Assembly: GCF_008801835.1 (NCBI RefSeq)
Contig: NZ_VZOW01000014.1
Location: forward strand, 1 to 64,000
DNA length: 64,000 bases
Source: Cupriavidus pauculus
Lineage (GTDB): Bacteria > Pseudomonadota > Gammaproteobacteria > Burkholderiales > Burkholderiaceae
Direction of reading: 5' to 3'
The notes under the pieces are model-generated. The model saw nothing but the letters and a program-made list of their open reading frames with translations. It was not told where the DNA came from and did not search any database. How positions within the stretch are numbered: the first letter of the stretch is position 1; every line of letters begins with the position of its first letter. Below, piece after piece: positions 18,771 through 26,470 of this stretch. The position numbers and the translations under genes were made by a program.

Positions 18771-18804
18771 AAAACAAAAAAGGCGTTACGGGTTACGTAA
18801 CGCC
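18771..18804 (-). terminator. rho-independent terminator
   Basis: Perfect 9-base stem GGCGTTACG/CGTAACGCC with a 5-base loop, followed on the minus strand by TTTTTTGTTTT. It ends the tandem-repeat protein gene, 24 bases after its stop. Confidence 0.9.
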
Positions 18805-18827
18805 TCTGGATTTGCGCGTGACATCGC

Positions 18828-19277
18828 TCATGCACGTGCGCCGTCGAGGAAGGGGTCGAAGCTGCGGGCCGGGTCAGCCGACACGCCTGCCTTGTCCAGT
18901 CCGGCCACAAATCGTGCGCCGTCCGTATAAGGATCGGCGTTGCGGGCGCCGTCAAGGTAAGGATCGGCCTTGCGGGCAGGCTCGGCGGACACGCCTACCT
19001 TGTCCAGGCCGGCCACTGTGCGTGCGCCGTCGGAAAACGGATCGGTTTTGCCAGCGCGGGCGCCGTCCGTGAACGTGTCGTGCGTGCGGAACTCGTAGCC
19101 ATATTTGTCGGCAGGCACCGACGTACGGAACTCGTAACCGTACTTGTCGGCGGGCACCGACGTGCGGAACTCGTAGCCGTACTTGTCGGCGGATACCGGG
19201 GCGGCCTGGGCGGCGCCAAAGGCGGCCAGCGTGAGGACGAGGGTCGAAGCGATCTTGAGGGCGCGGGTCTTGGTCAT
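18828..19277 (-). CDS. secreted tandem-repeat protein (YGYEFRT / DGAR repeats)
   Basis: A 149-residue exported protein with its own terminator. A Sec signal (ALKIASTLVLTLAAFGAAQA) precedes two repeat blocks. Residues 30-68 are three copies of ADKYGYEFRTSVP. Residues 69-149 have five [TSL]DGAR units set in a 28-residue duplicated module (VAGLDKVGVSAEPARK and VAGLDKAGVSADPARS). There are no Cys residues, and few hydrophobic stretches after the signal, so the mature part may be extended or fold on ligand. I do not recognise the function. It is monocistronic and divergent from the MscS gene. Confidence 0.75.
   Translation of the reverse strand: MTKTRALKIASTLVLTLAAFGAAQAAPVSADKYGYEFRTSVPADKYGYEFRTSVPADKYGYEFRTHDTFTDGARAGKTDPFSDGARTVAGLDKVGVSAEPARKADPYLDGARNADPYTDGARFVAGLDKAGVSADPARSFDPFLDGARA
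19074..19190 (-). repeat. three in-frame 39-base tandem repeats
   Basis: The DNA behind the ADKYGYEFRTSVP repeats. The three units keep the peptide while differing at several third positions, and the last changes its final codons (HDT for SVP). This suggests selection on the protein rather than a very recent duplication. Confidence 0.85.
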
Positions 19278-19584
19278 GATTTCTCTCCGAAAATATTCAA
19301 AAATTTAAGCGTTCAGGTTCGATGGCTGCGGCATGCGGCCGGGCTTGGTTCTTGTTGCCTTGCCTTGGCTGCGTTACGTTGCGTGCCGTCCATGAACAGA
19401 ACTATAGCGATCGCCTCACCACTGAAAGTGATGCGTTTGCGGAGAAGTTGTTCAATTTTTTTGAATTTTTGAGCAAGCCGTCATACGCCACGAGGCTGCC
19501 CGTGCGGCGCACCTGTGCTGCAATGCGCTACAGTGACGCGCATATTGGCTATCTGACGGCACAAGCACCGTCCGCGCCCCCGCC
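19278..19584. other. intergenic region between divergent genes
   Basis: 307 bases that must hold promoters for the repeat protein and, on the other strand, the MscS channel. Segment 19440-19475 is AT-rich (TTTTTTGAATTTTTGAGC). No gene, RNA or clear operator seen. Confidence 0.5.
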
Positions 19585-21882
19585 ATGCATCGCCCAAGAT
19601 TTTCCTGTTTGCCCGCCGCCTGGATCCGGACCGCCCTGCTCGTCCTGATGTTCTGCAGCACTGCATACGGCGCCAGCACACCGCTGCTGGCCGCTGCACA
19701 GAAAGCCACAGCCCCCGCATCGGCGCCGCCCGCCGCCAGCCAGCCGCTGGCGCAATCACTCGATCAAGTCATCAACACGCTGCAGAACGATGCCGAACGC
19801 CAGACGCTGCTGAACCAGTTGCAGACCATCCGCAAGGGACTCGACGCGTCGGCCGTGCCGGCCAGCAGCGCGGCGGCTCCCGGCCCGGGACTGATCGGCG
19901 CCGTTGCGCAAGCGCTGCAGGAAATCGACAAGACCCCGCACAAGGACAGCGGCCCATGGCACTACTGGCGCTGGCGCATGCAGTTTGCCGGCGAGGAATG
20001 GCAGGAAGCGGTGACGATCGGCCAGACGCGGTCGGCCATGGAATCGCTGCGCGAATTCGGCATCGTGCTGGTGGGATGGGGCCTCACGGGATGGCTGCTG
20101 CGCGAGCTGTCGCGCCGCCTGCACCGCAACCGCCTACGCAGCGCCCGCCCGCCGCGCCTGCCGACCGTGCCGTCCTGGATCGACGTCGGCATCTATTTCC
20201 TGCGCCGAATCGGCCCGTGGATCGTGGCATTCGCGATCACGGTACTGCTGGCCGGCCATGTTTTCGGGCGCACGCCGGCCAGCATCGGCGCCGTGCTGGT
20301 GGCCTATGCGATCGTGGCCGGCGCGGTGATGTCGGCCGTCTGTCAGGTCATCTTTGCACTGTTCCAGTCTGGCCACCGCAAGCATGCCGTGCGCGACCTG
20401 CTGCTCCATTCGCCGATCCTGCTGTTTGTCACCGGCGCGCTGGCGGCGCTTGGCGAGGCCCACACGGATACGCGCGTGATCACCGCGCTGGGCGTCAACC
20501 TGTCTGCCCTGACCAGCACGTTCGCCAACATCCTGGCCGCGATCCTGATCGGCGTCTTCACGGTGCGTTTTCGCCGCGCTGTCGGCCAGTTGATCGCATT
20601 CCGCCCGTTTCCCTATCGCCAGGAACATCCTGCCGTGATGGATCTGCTGCATATGGCCGGTCAGGCCTGGTATCTGCCGATGCTGGCGGTGGTGGTGGCG
20701 TCGGTGGTCGGCACGATCATGGCAACCGGGCATGCCGATGAGTTCCTGCGCCGGGCGGTGATCACCGTCGCCCTGTTCGTCGGGGCGATGCTGCTGACGC
20801 TGGTGGTTGGCCGCTCGCCCAAGGCCACCGTGCGCGCCCCGCGCCTGCGCGACCGCCGGCGCTCGGCCTATCTCCGCCGCTTCGGGCGCTTTGGCCGGGC
20901 GCTGATGCGCGTGGTGATCTGGGCCGCCTTCCTGGAACTGAACGCGCGCATCTGGCATACGTCGCTGATCCGGCTGGCCGAATCGACACCGCTGGCGCGG
21001 CACATCACGCAATCGATCCTCGGCGCGATAGGCGTGGTGCTGTTGGCATGGCTGATCTGGCTGCTGATCGACACGGCCATCACGGAATCGCTGTCGCCCA
21101 CCAACAACCGCTCCGCGCAGCCCAGCCTGCGCGCCAAGACCATTCTGCCGCTGGTGCGTAACGCGTCGTTCGTCGGGCTGCTGGTAGTGGCGATGATCGC
21201 GGTGCTGGCCAACCTCGGCGTCAATGTCACGCCGCTGCTTGCCGGCGCCGGCGTGGTGGGGCTGGCCATCGGCTTTGGCGCGCAAAGCCTGGTGCAGGAC
21301 CTGATCACCGGGCTGTTTATCGTGATCGAAGACTCGATCGCGATTGGCGACTCGATCGAACTGCCCGATCACACCGGCGTGGTCGAGGGCATGACGATCC
21401 GCACCGTACGCCTGCGCGACGGCAAGGGCGCCTTGCACACGCTCCCTTACAGCCAGATCAAGGCCGTCAAGAACCTGTCGCGCGGCTATGCGTTCGCGGT
21501 ATTCAATATTTCGATTGCCTACCAGAGCGATTTCGACCGCGCACTGGAAATCATCCGCGAAACGGGCGCCGAGGTAGCACGCGACTATCGATACAGCCGC
21601 AATCTGCTATCGGGACTCGATATCCTGGGTCTCGACCGCTTCGACCCGAACGGCCAGGTCGTATTGGCGCAGTTCAAGACCCGGCCGCTGATGCAGGCGG
21701 AAATCTCGCGCGCCTTCAATGTGCGCCTGAAGCGCAATTTCGACAGCAACGGCATTCGCATGGCCGCGCCGTATGTCACCGTGCAGGTGGATGGCGGCGC
21801 GCAGGCGGGGGATGCTGCGACGGCCGCCGCAGCCGGTGCGGGCGCCGATATCGTCACGTCCGCGAGAACCGCGACACCGTGA
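19585..21882 (+). CDS. MscS-family mechanosensitive channel, large form
   Basis: A 765-residue channel. A signal peptide (WIRTALLVLMFCSTAYGA) leads to a roughly 100-residue periplasmic segment, then about ten membrane helices. The MscS core sits near residues 520-700: LAGAGVVGLAIGFGAQSLVQ is the pore helix, followed by DLITGLFIVIEDSIAIGDSI and the beta domain (VVEGMTIRTVRLRDGKG, LPYSQIKAVKNLSRG). It would open under membrane tension on osmotic downshift. Length and added helices resemble YbiO-type paralogues. The last 30 residues are an Ala/Gly-rich tail. No strong ribosome site precedes the ATG. Confidence 0.9.
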   Translation: MHRPRFSCLPAAWIRTALLVLMFCSTAYGASTPLLAAAQKATAPASAPPAASQPLAQSLDQVINTLQNDAERQTLLNQLQTIRKGLDASAVPASSAAAPGPGLIGAVAQALQEIDKTPHKDSGPWHYWRWRMQFAGEEWQEAVTIGQTRSAMESLREFGIVLVGWGLTGWLLRELSRRLHRNRLRSARPPRLPTVPSWIDVGIYFLRRIGPWIVAFAITVLLAGHVFGRTPASIGAVLVAYAIVAGAVMSAVCQVIFALFQSGHRKHAVRDLLLHSPILLFVTGALAALGEAHTDTRVITALGVNLSALTSTFANILAAILIGVFTVRFRRAVGQLIAFRPFPYRQEHPAVMDLLHMAGQAWYLPMLAVVVASVVGTIMATGHADEFLRRAVITVALFVGAMLLTLVVGRSPKATVRAPRLRDRRRSAYLRRFGRFGRALMRVVIWAAFLELNARIWHTSLIRLAESTPLARHITQSILGAIGVVLLAWLIWLLIDTAITESLSPTNNRSAQPSLRAKTILPLVRNASFVGLLVVAMIAVLANLGVNVTPLLAGAGVVGLAIGFGAQSLVQDLITGLFIVIEDSIAIGDSIELPDHTGVVEGMTIRTVRLRDGKGALHTLPYSQIKAVKNLSRGYAFAVFNISIAYQSDFDRALEIIRETGAEVARDYRYSRNLLSGLDILGLDRFDPNGQVVLAQFKTRPLMQAEISRAFNVRLKRNFDSNGIRMAAPYVTVQVDGGAQAGDAATAAAAGAGADIVTSARTATP

Positions 21883-22227
21883 GACGCAAGCAATGTGGCC
21901 AGCGGGGCGCGCCGTGAAGAATCGGTGTCTCATTTGTGCAATTCCCGCGCCGAATATTCATCGCGAAGGCTTTGAAATACCGCTGACACAGCATTACCAT
22001 CTCGCGGACTTTCGCAATTTGCCGTCCCGCGCTGTTTAACGGCTGCCGCCCCCTCCCTTGGCGGGATATTCCGGGCGCCGGTTTATGCACGATCATCGAC
22101 AAGCCGCTTTGCCGCAGCCGATCGGGTCCAGCACCGGTTGCGGGCAGCAAAAAACACATAAAGAATGGCCGCGCCTCGCCGTAGCGGCCTTGAGGAAATA
22201 AGGCGTTTGCCACCGGGGGAAAAAGAA
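21883..22227. other. gene-free leader of the LuxR gene
   Basis: 345 bases without a supportable gene. Short G/C-rich inverted stretches occur (near 22040-22080), and an A-rich run lies at about 22147-22165. The promoter of the LuxR-type regulator must lie here; I cannot place it. Confidence 0.4.
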
Positions 22228-23382
22228 ATGGGCGAACACTTGTCTGCCGACGACGTTTTTTATCGTCTGGTCGATTCCATCTATGAGTCCGCCATGGACG
22301 TGGCGGCCATGCCAGCCGCCCTCGACCTGTTTTCCCACTACACGTGTTCGTCGAGTCCGAGCTACCTGATCTGGGATAAGCTCGCGGGTCGCGCGCGCCT
22401 TGGCGTCACGCCGCACGGTTGCTTCACCAATGCCAGCAGCATGCCCGAGAGCATGCGCATGCAGCCCGGTCGCGCCCTGATTGGCGCATCCACCGACACC
22501 GCGCTGCTGCCCGGTCCCATGCCAGATGCTGCGATGCCGTTCGACTGCGATGGCCTGGCGCACGGCATCCGCCTGCTCGACACCCACGATGTGTGCGTGT
22601 GGATGAGCGCGACGCGCAGTTGCGACGACTGTGACGCGCGCAACTGCAGGCGCCGCCTGGCGCAGGTCATGCCGCACTGGGCGCGCGCCGCGCGCATGCA
22701 GCATCGCAATTTCGAATTGAGCGGACTGGCCGCGCTGGGGCTGGCCGGGCTCGATACGCTCGATTTCGGCGTGATGGCGCTGCAGGCGGACATGCGCGTG
22801 CGCTACGCCAACGGCTGGGCCGAGGCGCTGGTGCAGGCCGATACCAACCTGGCGCTCGATAACGGCGTGCTGCGCGCACGGCCCGAATCGCTGCAGCACG
22901 TGCTGGCGGGACTGCTCGACAACGCGGTGCATGGCGGCCGCAACGGCGGCGCGGCGGCAGGCTCGTGGATGCATATCACGTCGGGCGGACAGCCGGTGCC
23001 GATCATCGTCATGCCGCTGATCTCGCGGCAGCCCGTGGAAGGGCCTTGGCAATTGCCGATGGCCATGATGCTGCTGGGCAATTCGGAATCGCGCTCTGTG
23101 CTGGACGCAGGCGTACTGACATCGCTGTTCGGGCTGTCCAGGAAAGAAAGCATCATCGCCATTCGCCTGGCCGCAGGCGAAACGCTCAACGAGATCGCCG
23201 AGCGTGAATTCCTGTCGCCGCATACGGTGCGCGTGCACATCCGCGATACGCTGCGCAAGACCGGCACGCATCGACAGTCGGAACTGGTGCGTCTGCTGCA
23301 TCTGCTTCCCGGCGTCGATCTGCAACGCGCCGGCGCCAGCTCCGCCGCGCGGCCGCGCTCGGCGCATGCCCGGGCGCGCTGA
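22228..23382 (+). CDS. LuxR-type HTH transcriptional regulator with Cys-rich sensor part
   Basis: A 384-residue regulator. The C-terminal HTH (about 307-365) reads LFGLSRKESIIAIRLAAGET, LNEIAEREFLSPHTVRVHIR and the recognition tail KTGTHRQSELVRLL. The N-terminal 290 residues are a sensor region unlike the autoinducer-binding domain, perhaps PAS-like (FGVMALQADMRVRYANGWAE). It has a Cys cluster SCDDCDARNC (131-140) plus Cys40, 65, 107 and 123. GGGGGAAAAAGAA in front supports ATG 22228. It stands alone, with a terminator behind it, so its targets are unknown. Confidence 0.85.
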   Translation: MGEHLSADDVFYRLVDSIYESAMDVAAMPAALDLFSHYTCSSSPSYLIWDKLAGRARLGVTPHGCFTNASSMPESMRMQPGRALIGASTDTALLPGPMPDAAMPFDCDGLAHGIRLLDTHDVCVWMSATRSCDDCDARNCRRRLAQVMPHWARAARMQHRNFELSGLAALGLAGLDTLDFGVMALQADMRVRYANGWAEALVQADTNLALDNGVLRARPESLQHVLAGLLDNAVHGGRNGGAAAGSWMHITSGGQPVPIIVMPLISRQPVEGPWQLPMAMMLLGNSESRSVLDAGVLTSLFGLSRKESIIAIRLAAGETLNEIAEREFLSPHTVRVHIRDTLRKTGTHRQSELVRLLHLLPGVDLQRAGASSAARPRSAHARAR

Positions 23383-23411
23383 AGCGCATCACCCGACCCG
23401 CACAAAACGAA

Positions 23412-23445
23412 GCGCCCCGCATGGTTTGCGGGGCGCGTTTCTTTT
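23412..23445. terminator. probable bidirectional terminator
   Basis: Perfect 10-base stem GCGCCCCGCA/TGCGGGGCGC with a 5-base loop, followed by GTTTCTTTT on plus and by CTTCGTTTTG on minus. It lies between the convergent luxR and spoVR genes and probably serves both. Confidence 0.88.
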
Positions 23446-23502
23446 CCGGCCGCGACACCCGCCACGCCGCGCTGCACTTGCCTAATGGCGCCCTAATCCG
23501 CC

Positions 23503-25041
23503 CTATGCCGCCTTGCGATGCGAATGATGGCGGCGCTCGGGCTTGCACTCATACTTCATTTCCCGCCGGCCATCCTCGTAGGCCACCTCTAGACGTACGG
23601 TAAAGCCCCACAGCCGCGTGACATGGCGGATCACCTCGTCGAAGTTCTGTGCCAGCGGCCGCCGATCACTCTGCAAATGCCGCAACGTGAGCGAGCGATC
23701 GCCGCCGACATCGACATTGGTGACCTGGATGTTGGGCTCCATATTCGACAGGTCGTACTGATTGGCCAACAACTGGCGGATCTCGCGGTATCCCTCGTCG
23801 TCGTGGATCGCGGTCACGCGCAGCTTGCCTTCGCGGTCATCGTCTAGCACCGAGAACAGCTTCAACTCGCGAATCACGCGCGGTGACAGAAACTGCAGCA
23901 GGAAGCTCTCGTCCTTGAAGTTGCGCATGGCAAAGTCCAGCGTCTGGCGCCAGTCGCTGCCGGCAATTTCCGGCGCCCAGCGGCGGTCCTCGTCGTCGGG
24001 GTTCTCGCACATGCGCCGCAGGTCCTGGAACATCAGGAAGCCGAGCGTATAAGGGTTGAGCCCGCTGTAGTAAGGGCTGTGGTACGGCGGCTGGTAGATA
24101 ACGTTGGTGTGCGCCTGCAGCAGTTCCAGCATGAACGCGTCATTGACCAGCTTTTCCTCGTATAGCTGGTGAATGATCGTGTAATGCCAGAACGTCGCCC
24201 AGCCTTCGTTCATGACCTTGGTCTGGCGTTGCGGATAGAAATACTGGGCGATCTTGCGCACGATGCGCACGATCTCGCGTTGCCACGGCTGCAGCTTGGG
24301 CGCGTTCTTTTCGATGAAATAGAGCAGGTTCTCCTGCGGCTCGGGCGGGAACGGCATTTCAGCTTCGGCCGCCTCTTCTTCCTCGCGCAGCGCATGCGGC
24401 CGATGCTTGGGCAACGTGCGCCACAGGTCGTTGACCTGCATCTGCAGATAGTTCTCGCGCTCGGTCTGGCGCGCCTGCTCTTCGGTGATCGACAGCTTCT
24501 TGGGCCGCTTGTAGCGATCCACGCCGTAGTTCTGCAGCGCGTGGCACGAATCCAGCAGCAGCTCCACCTCCTGCTCGCCATAGCGCTGCTCGCATTCCGC
24601 CACGTAATTCTTGGCGAACAGCAGGTAGTCGATAATCGCGTCCGCGTTGGTCCAGGTGCGGAACAGGTAATTGCCCTTGAAAAAGGAGTTGTGGCCATAG
24701 CATGCGTGCGCGATGGTCAGCGCCTGCATCGGCATCGTGTTTTCCTCCATCAGATACGCAATGCACGGATTGGAGTTGATCACGATTTCATAGGCCAGCC
24801 CCATGTAGCCGCGCTGGTAGCTGCGCTCCGAGGCAAGGAAATGCTTGCCGTACGACCAGTGGTTGTAGCCGACCGGCAGCCCCGCCGACGCATAGGCATC
24901 GAGCATCTGCTCGGCCGTGATGATCTCGATCTGGTTGGGATAGGTGTCCAGGCCGAAATCGCCGGCAATGCGGGCAATTTCGCGGTCGTAGCGCTGGATC
25001 AACTCGAAGGTCCACTCCGAGCCTGTCGATAGATAGGCCAT
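23503..25041 (-). CDS. SpoVR family protein (YcgB)
   Basis: A 512-residue member of the SpoVR/YcgB family, the usual length. Conserved blocks include YPNQIEIITAEQMLDAYAS, GLPVGYNHWSYGK, IVINSNPCIAYLMEEN and ACYGHNSFFKGNY, with several His that could bind metal. In B. subtilis the homologue affects spore cortex formation; in Gram-negatives it belongs to the stationary-phase system with PrkA and YeaH, mechanism unresolved. Third gene of the prkA-yeaH-spoVR operon, 72 bases after yeaH, with GGGGAAG ahead of the ATG. Confidence 0.93.
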   Translation of the reverse strand: MAYLSTGSEWTFELIQRYDREIARIAGDFGLDTYPNQIEIITAEQMLDAYASAGLPVGYNHWSYGKHFLASERSYQRGYMGLAYEIVINSNPCIAYLMEENTMPMQALTIAHACYGHNSFFKGNYLFRTWTNADAIIDYLLFAKNYVAECEQRYGEQEVELLLDSCHALQNYGVDRYKRPKKLSITEEQARQTERENYLQMQVNDLWRTLPKHRPHALREEEEAAEAEMPFPPEPQENLLYFIEKNAPKLQPWQREIVRIVRKIAQYFYPQRQTKVMNEGWATFWHYTIIHQLYEEKLVNDAFMLELLQAHTNVIYQPPYHSPYYSGLNPYTLGFLMFQDLRRMCENPDDEDRRWAPEIAGSDWRQTLDFAMRNFKDESFLLQFLSPRVIRELKLFSVLDDDREGKLRVTAIHDDEGYREIRQLLANQYDLSNMEPNIQVTNVDVGGDRSLTLRHLQSDRRPLAQNFDEVIRHVTRLWGFTVRLEVAYEDGRREMKYECKPERRHHSHRKAA

Positions 25042-25113
25042 AGACTTCCCCAGTGACGATTCCCGTATGCGCTGGCCGCGCGATACCGGATTGCTGCTGC
25101 GATGCGTGCCCCG

Positions 25114-26388
25114 CTACCTCGAAGGCCAAGCGGCCCGCTTCTGGAAGAGGTCGTGCAGCACGGGATAGATCTCGTCGGCACCGATGATGCGCTGCATCGC
25201 AAAGTGCTCGAACTGACTCTTCACCGTGAGGTACTCCTCCCACAGGTTTTGCGGCTCTTCCGAAGCGACCTCTACATACGCGTAGTACTGCACCAGCGGC
25301 AGGATCGATTCGCGCAGCAGGCGGCCGCACAACTCCGAGTCGCCGGCCCAGTTGTCGCCGTCCGATGCCTGGGCGCAGTAGATGTTCCACTGGCTTGGCG
25401 GATAGCGGTCATGAATCACTTCCACCATCAGCTTGAGCGCGCTCGAAACGACGGTACCACCGGACTCGCGCGAATGGAAGAAATCCTCTTCTTCCACTTC
25501 CTTGGCGACCGTGTGATGACGGATGAACACCACGTCGATGCGTTCGTAATTGCGCTTCAGGAACAGATAAAGCAGCATGAAGAAACGCTTGGCGAGATCC
25601 TTGCGGCTTTCGTCCATCGATCCGGAGACGTCCATCAAGCAGAACATCACCGCCTGCGCCTGCGGGCGCTTCTTGAGCACGCGGTTGTTGTACCGCAGGT
25701 CGAGCTTTTCGATAAACGGCACCCGGTCGACCTGCGCACGGAGGTGCCGCATCTTTTCCATCAGCGCCTCGGCATGCGCCGAATACGGACCCTCTTTCTC
25801 CAGCGTCTCGTTGTATTCGATCTCGAGTTCGTGCAGCCGCTTCAAATACGGGCTCGACAGCGCAATACGCCGCCCGAGCGAGCTGCGCATGGTGCGCAGG
25901 ATCGACAGATTGGATGGCGTGCCGTCGATGGAAAAACCGGCGCGCACCTTGCGCACTTCGGCAATCTTGGCGAGATGACGCTTGGCCAGGTCCGGCAGCG
26001 CCATATCCTCGAAGAAGAAATTCAGAAAGTCTTCGCGCGACAGCGTAAAGACGAAATCGTCCTCGCCCTCGCCGCTGTCGCTGGCGCGCGATCCGGTTCC
26101 GCCGCCGCCCTGCTGCTGACGGTCGAAGCTGTCACCCTTGACGAACTTCTTGTTGCCCGGATGGATCCACTCGCGCCGTCCACCCTGGCCGTGATGAAAA
26201 ATCGGCTCCGTGATGTCCTTGACCGGAATGGACACCTGGCCGCTTTGCTCGATGTCCATGATCTTGCGGCCGGACACCGCCTTCGCCACCGCCTGCCGGA
26301 TTTGCTCGCGGTAACGCTTGATGAAGCGTTGCTGATTGACAGCGCTTTTGTTGCCGCCGTTCTCGCGCCGATCGATGACCGTAGCCAT
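25114..26388 (-). CDS. yeaH: YeaH/YhbH family protein (DUF444)
   Basis: A 424-residue cytoplasmic protein with a C-terminal von Willebrand A-like domain: FCLMDVSGSMDES holds the DxSxS metal-site motif, with later conserved ESGGTVVSSALKLM and YCAQASDGDNW. The N-terminal third is polar with a Gly/Gln-rich linker (DRQQQGGGGTGS). It works with the kinase PrkA (YeaG) in the nutrient and stress response known from E. coli. Middle gene of its operon; a strong hairpin lies between it and prkA. Confidence 0.93.
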   Translation of the reverse strand: MATVIDRRENGGNKSAVNQQRFIKRYREQIRQAVAKAVSGRKIMDIEQSGQVSIPVKDITEPIFHHGQGGRREWIHPGNKKFVKGDSFDRQQQGGGGTGSRASDSGEGEDDFVFTLSREDFLNFFFEDMALPDLAKRHLAKIAEVRKVRAGFSIDGTPSNLSILRTMRSSLGRRIALSSPYLKRLHELEIEYNETLEKEGPYSAHAEALMEKMRHLRAQVDRVPFIEKLDLRYNNRVLKKRPQAQAVMFCLMDVSGSMDESRKDLAKRFFMLLYLFLKRNYERIDVVFIRHHTVAKEVEEEDFFHSRESGGTVVSSALKLMVEVIHDRYPPSQWNIYCAQASDGDNWAGDSELCGRLLRESILPLVQYYAYVEVASEEPQNLWEEYLTVKSQFEHFAMQRIIGADEIYPVLHDLFQKRAAWPSR

Positions 26389-26411
26389 AAGCCGTTCGCC
26401 CGCCTTGTTGA

Positions 26412-26439
26412 GGCGTCCTCATGAGACCATGAGGACGCC
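26412..26439 (-). promoter_or_regulatory. perfect intercistronic hairpin between prkA and yeaH
   Basis: An 11-base perfect stem GGCGTCCTCAT/ATGAGGACGCC with a 6-base loop, 24 bases upstream of yeaH. No T run follows on the minus strand, so it is not a simple terminator. It could protect or cut the mRNA and set the ratio of PrkA to YeaH. Confidence 0.7.
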
Positions 26440-26470
26440 ATGGATGAAGGACATCGCGTCCGCAGACTGC

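Noticed and set aside
19074..19190. 39-base direct repeats considered as a CRISPR array
   Set aside because: Repeats are contiguous without spacers, stay in frame and encode the YGYEFRT units of a secreted protein.
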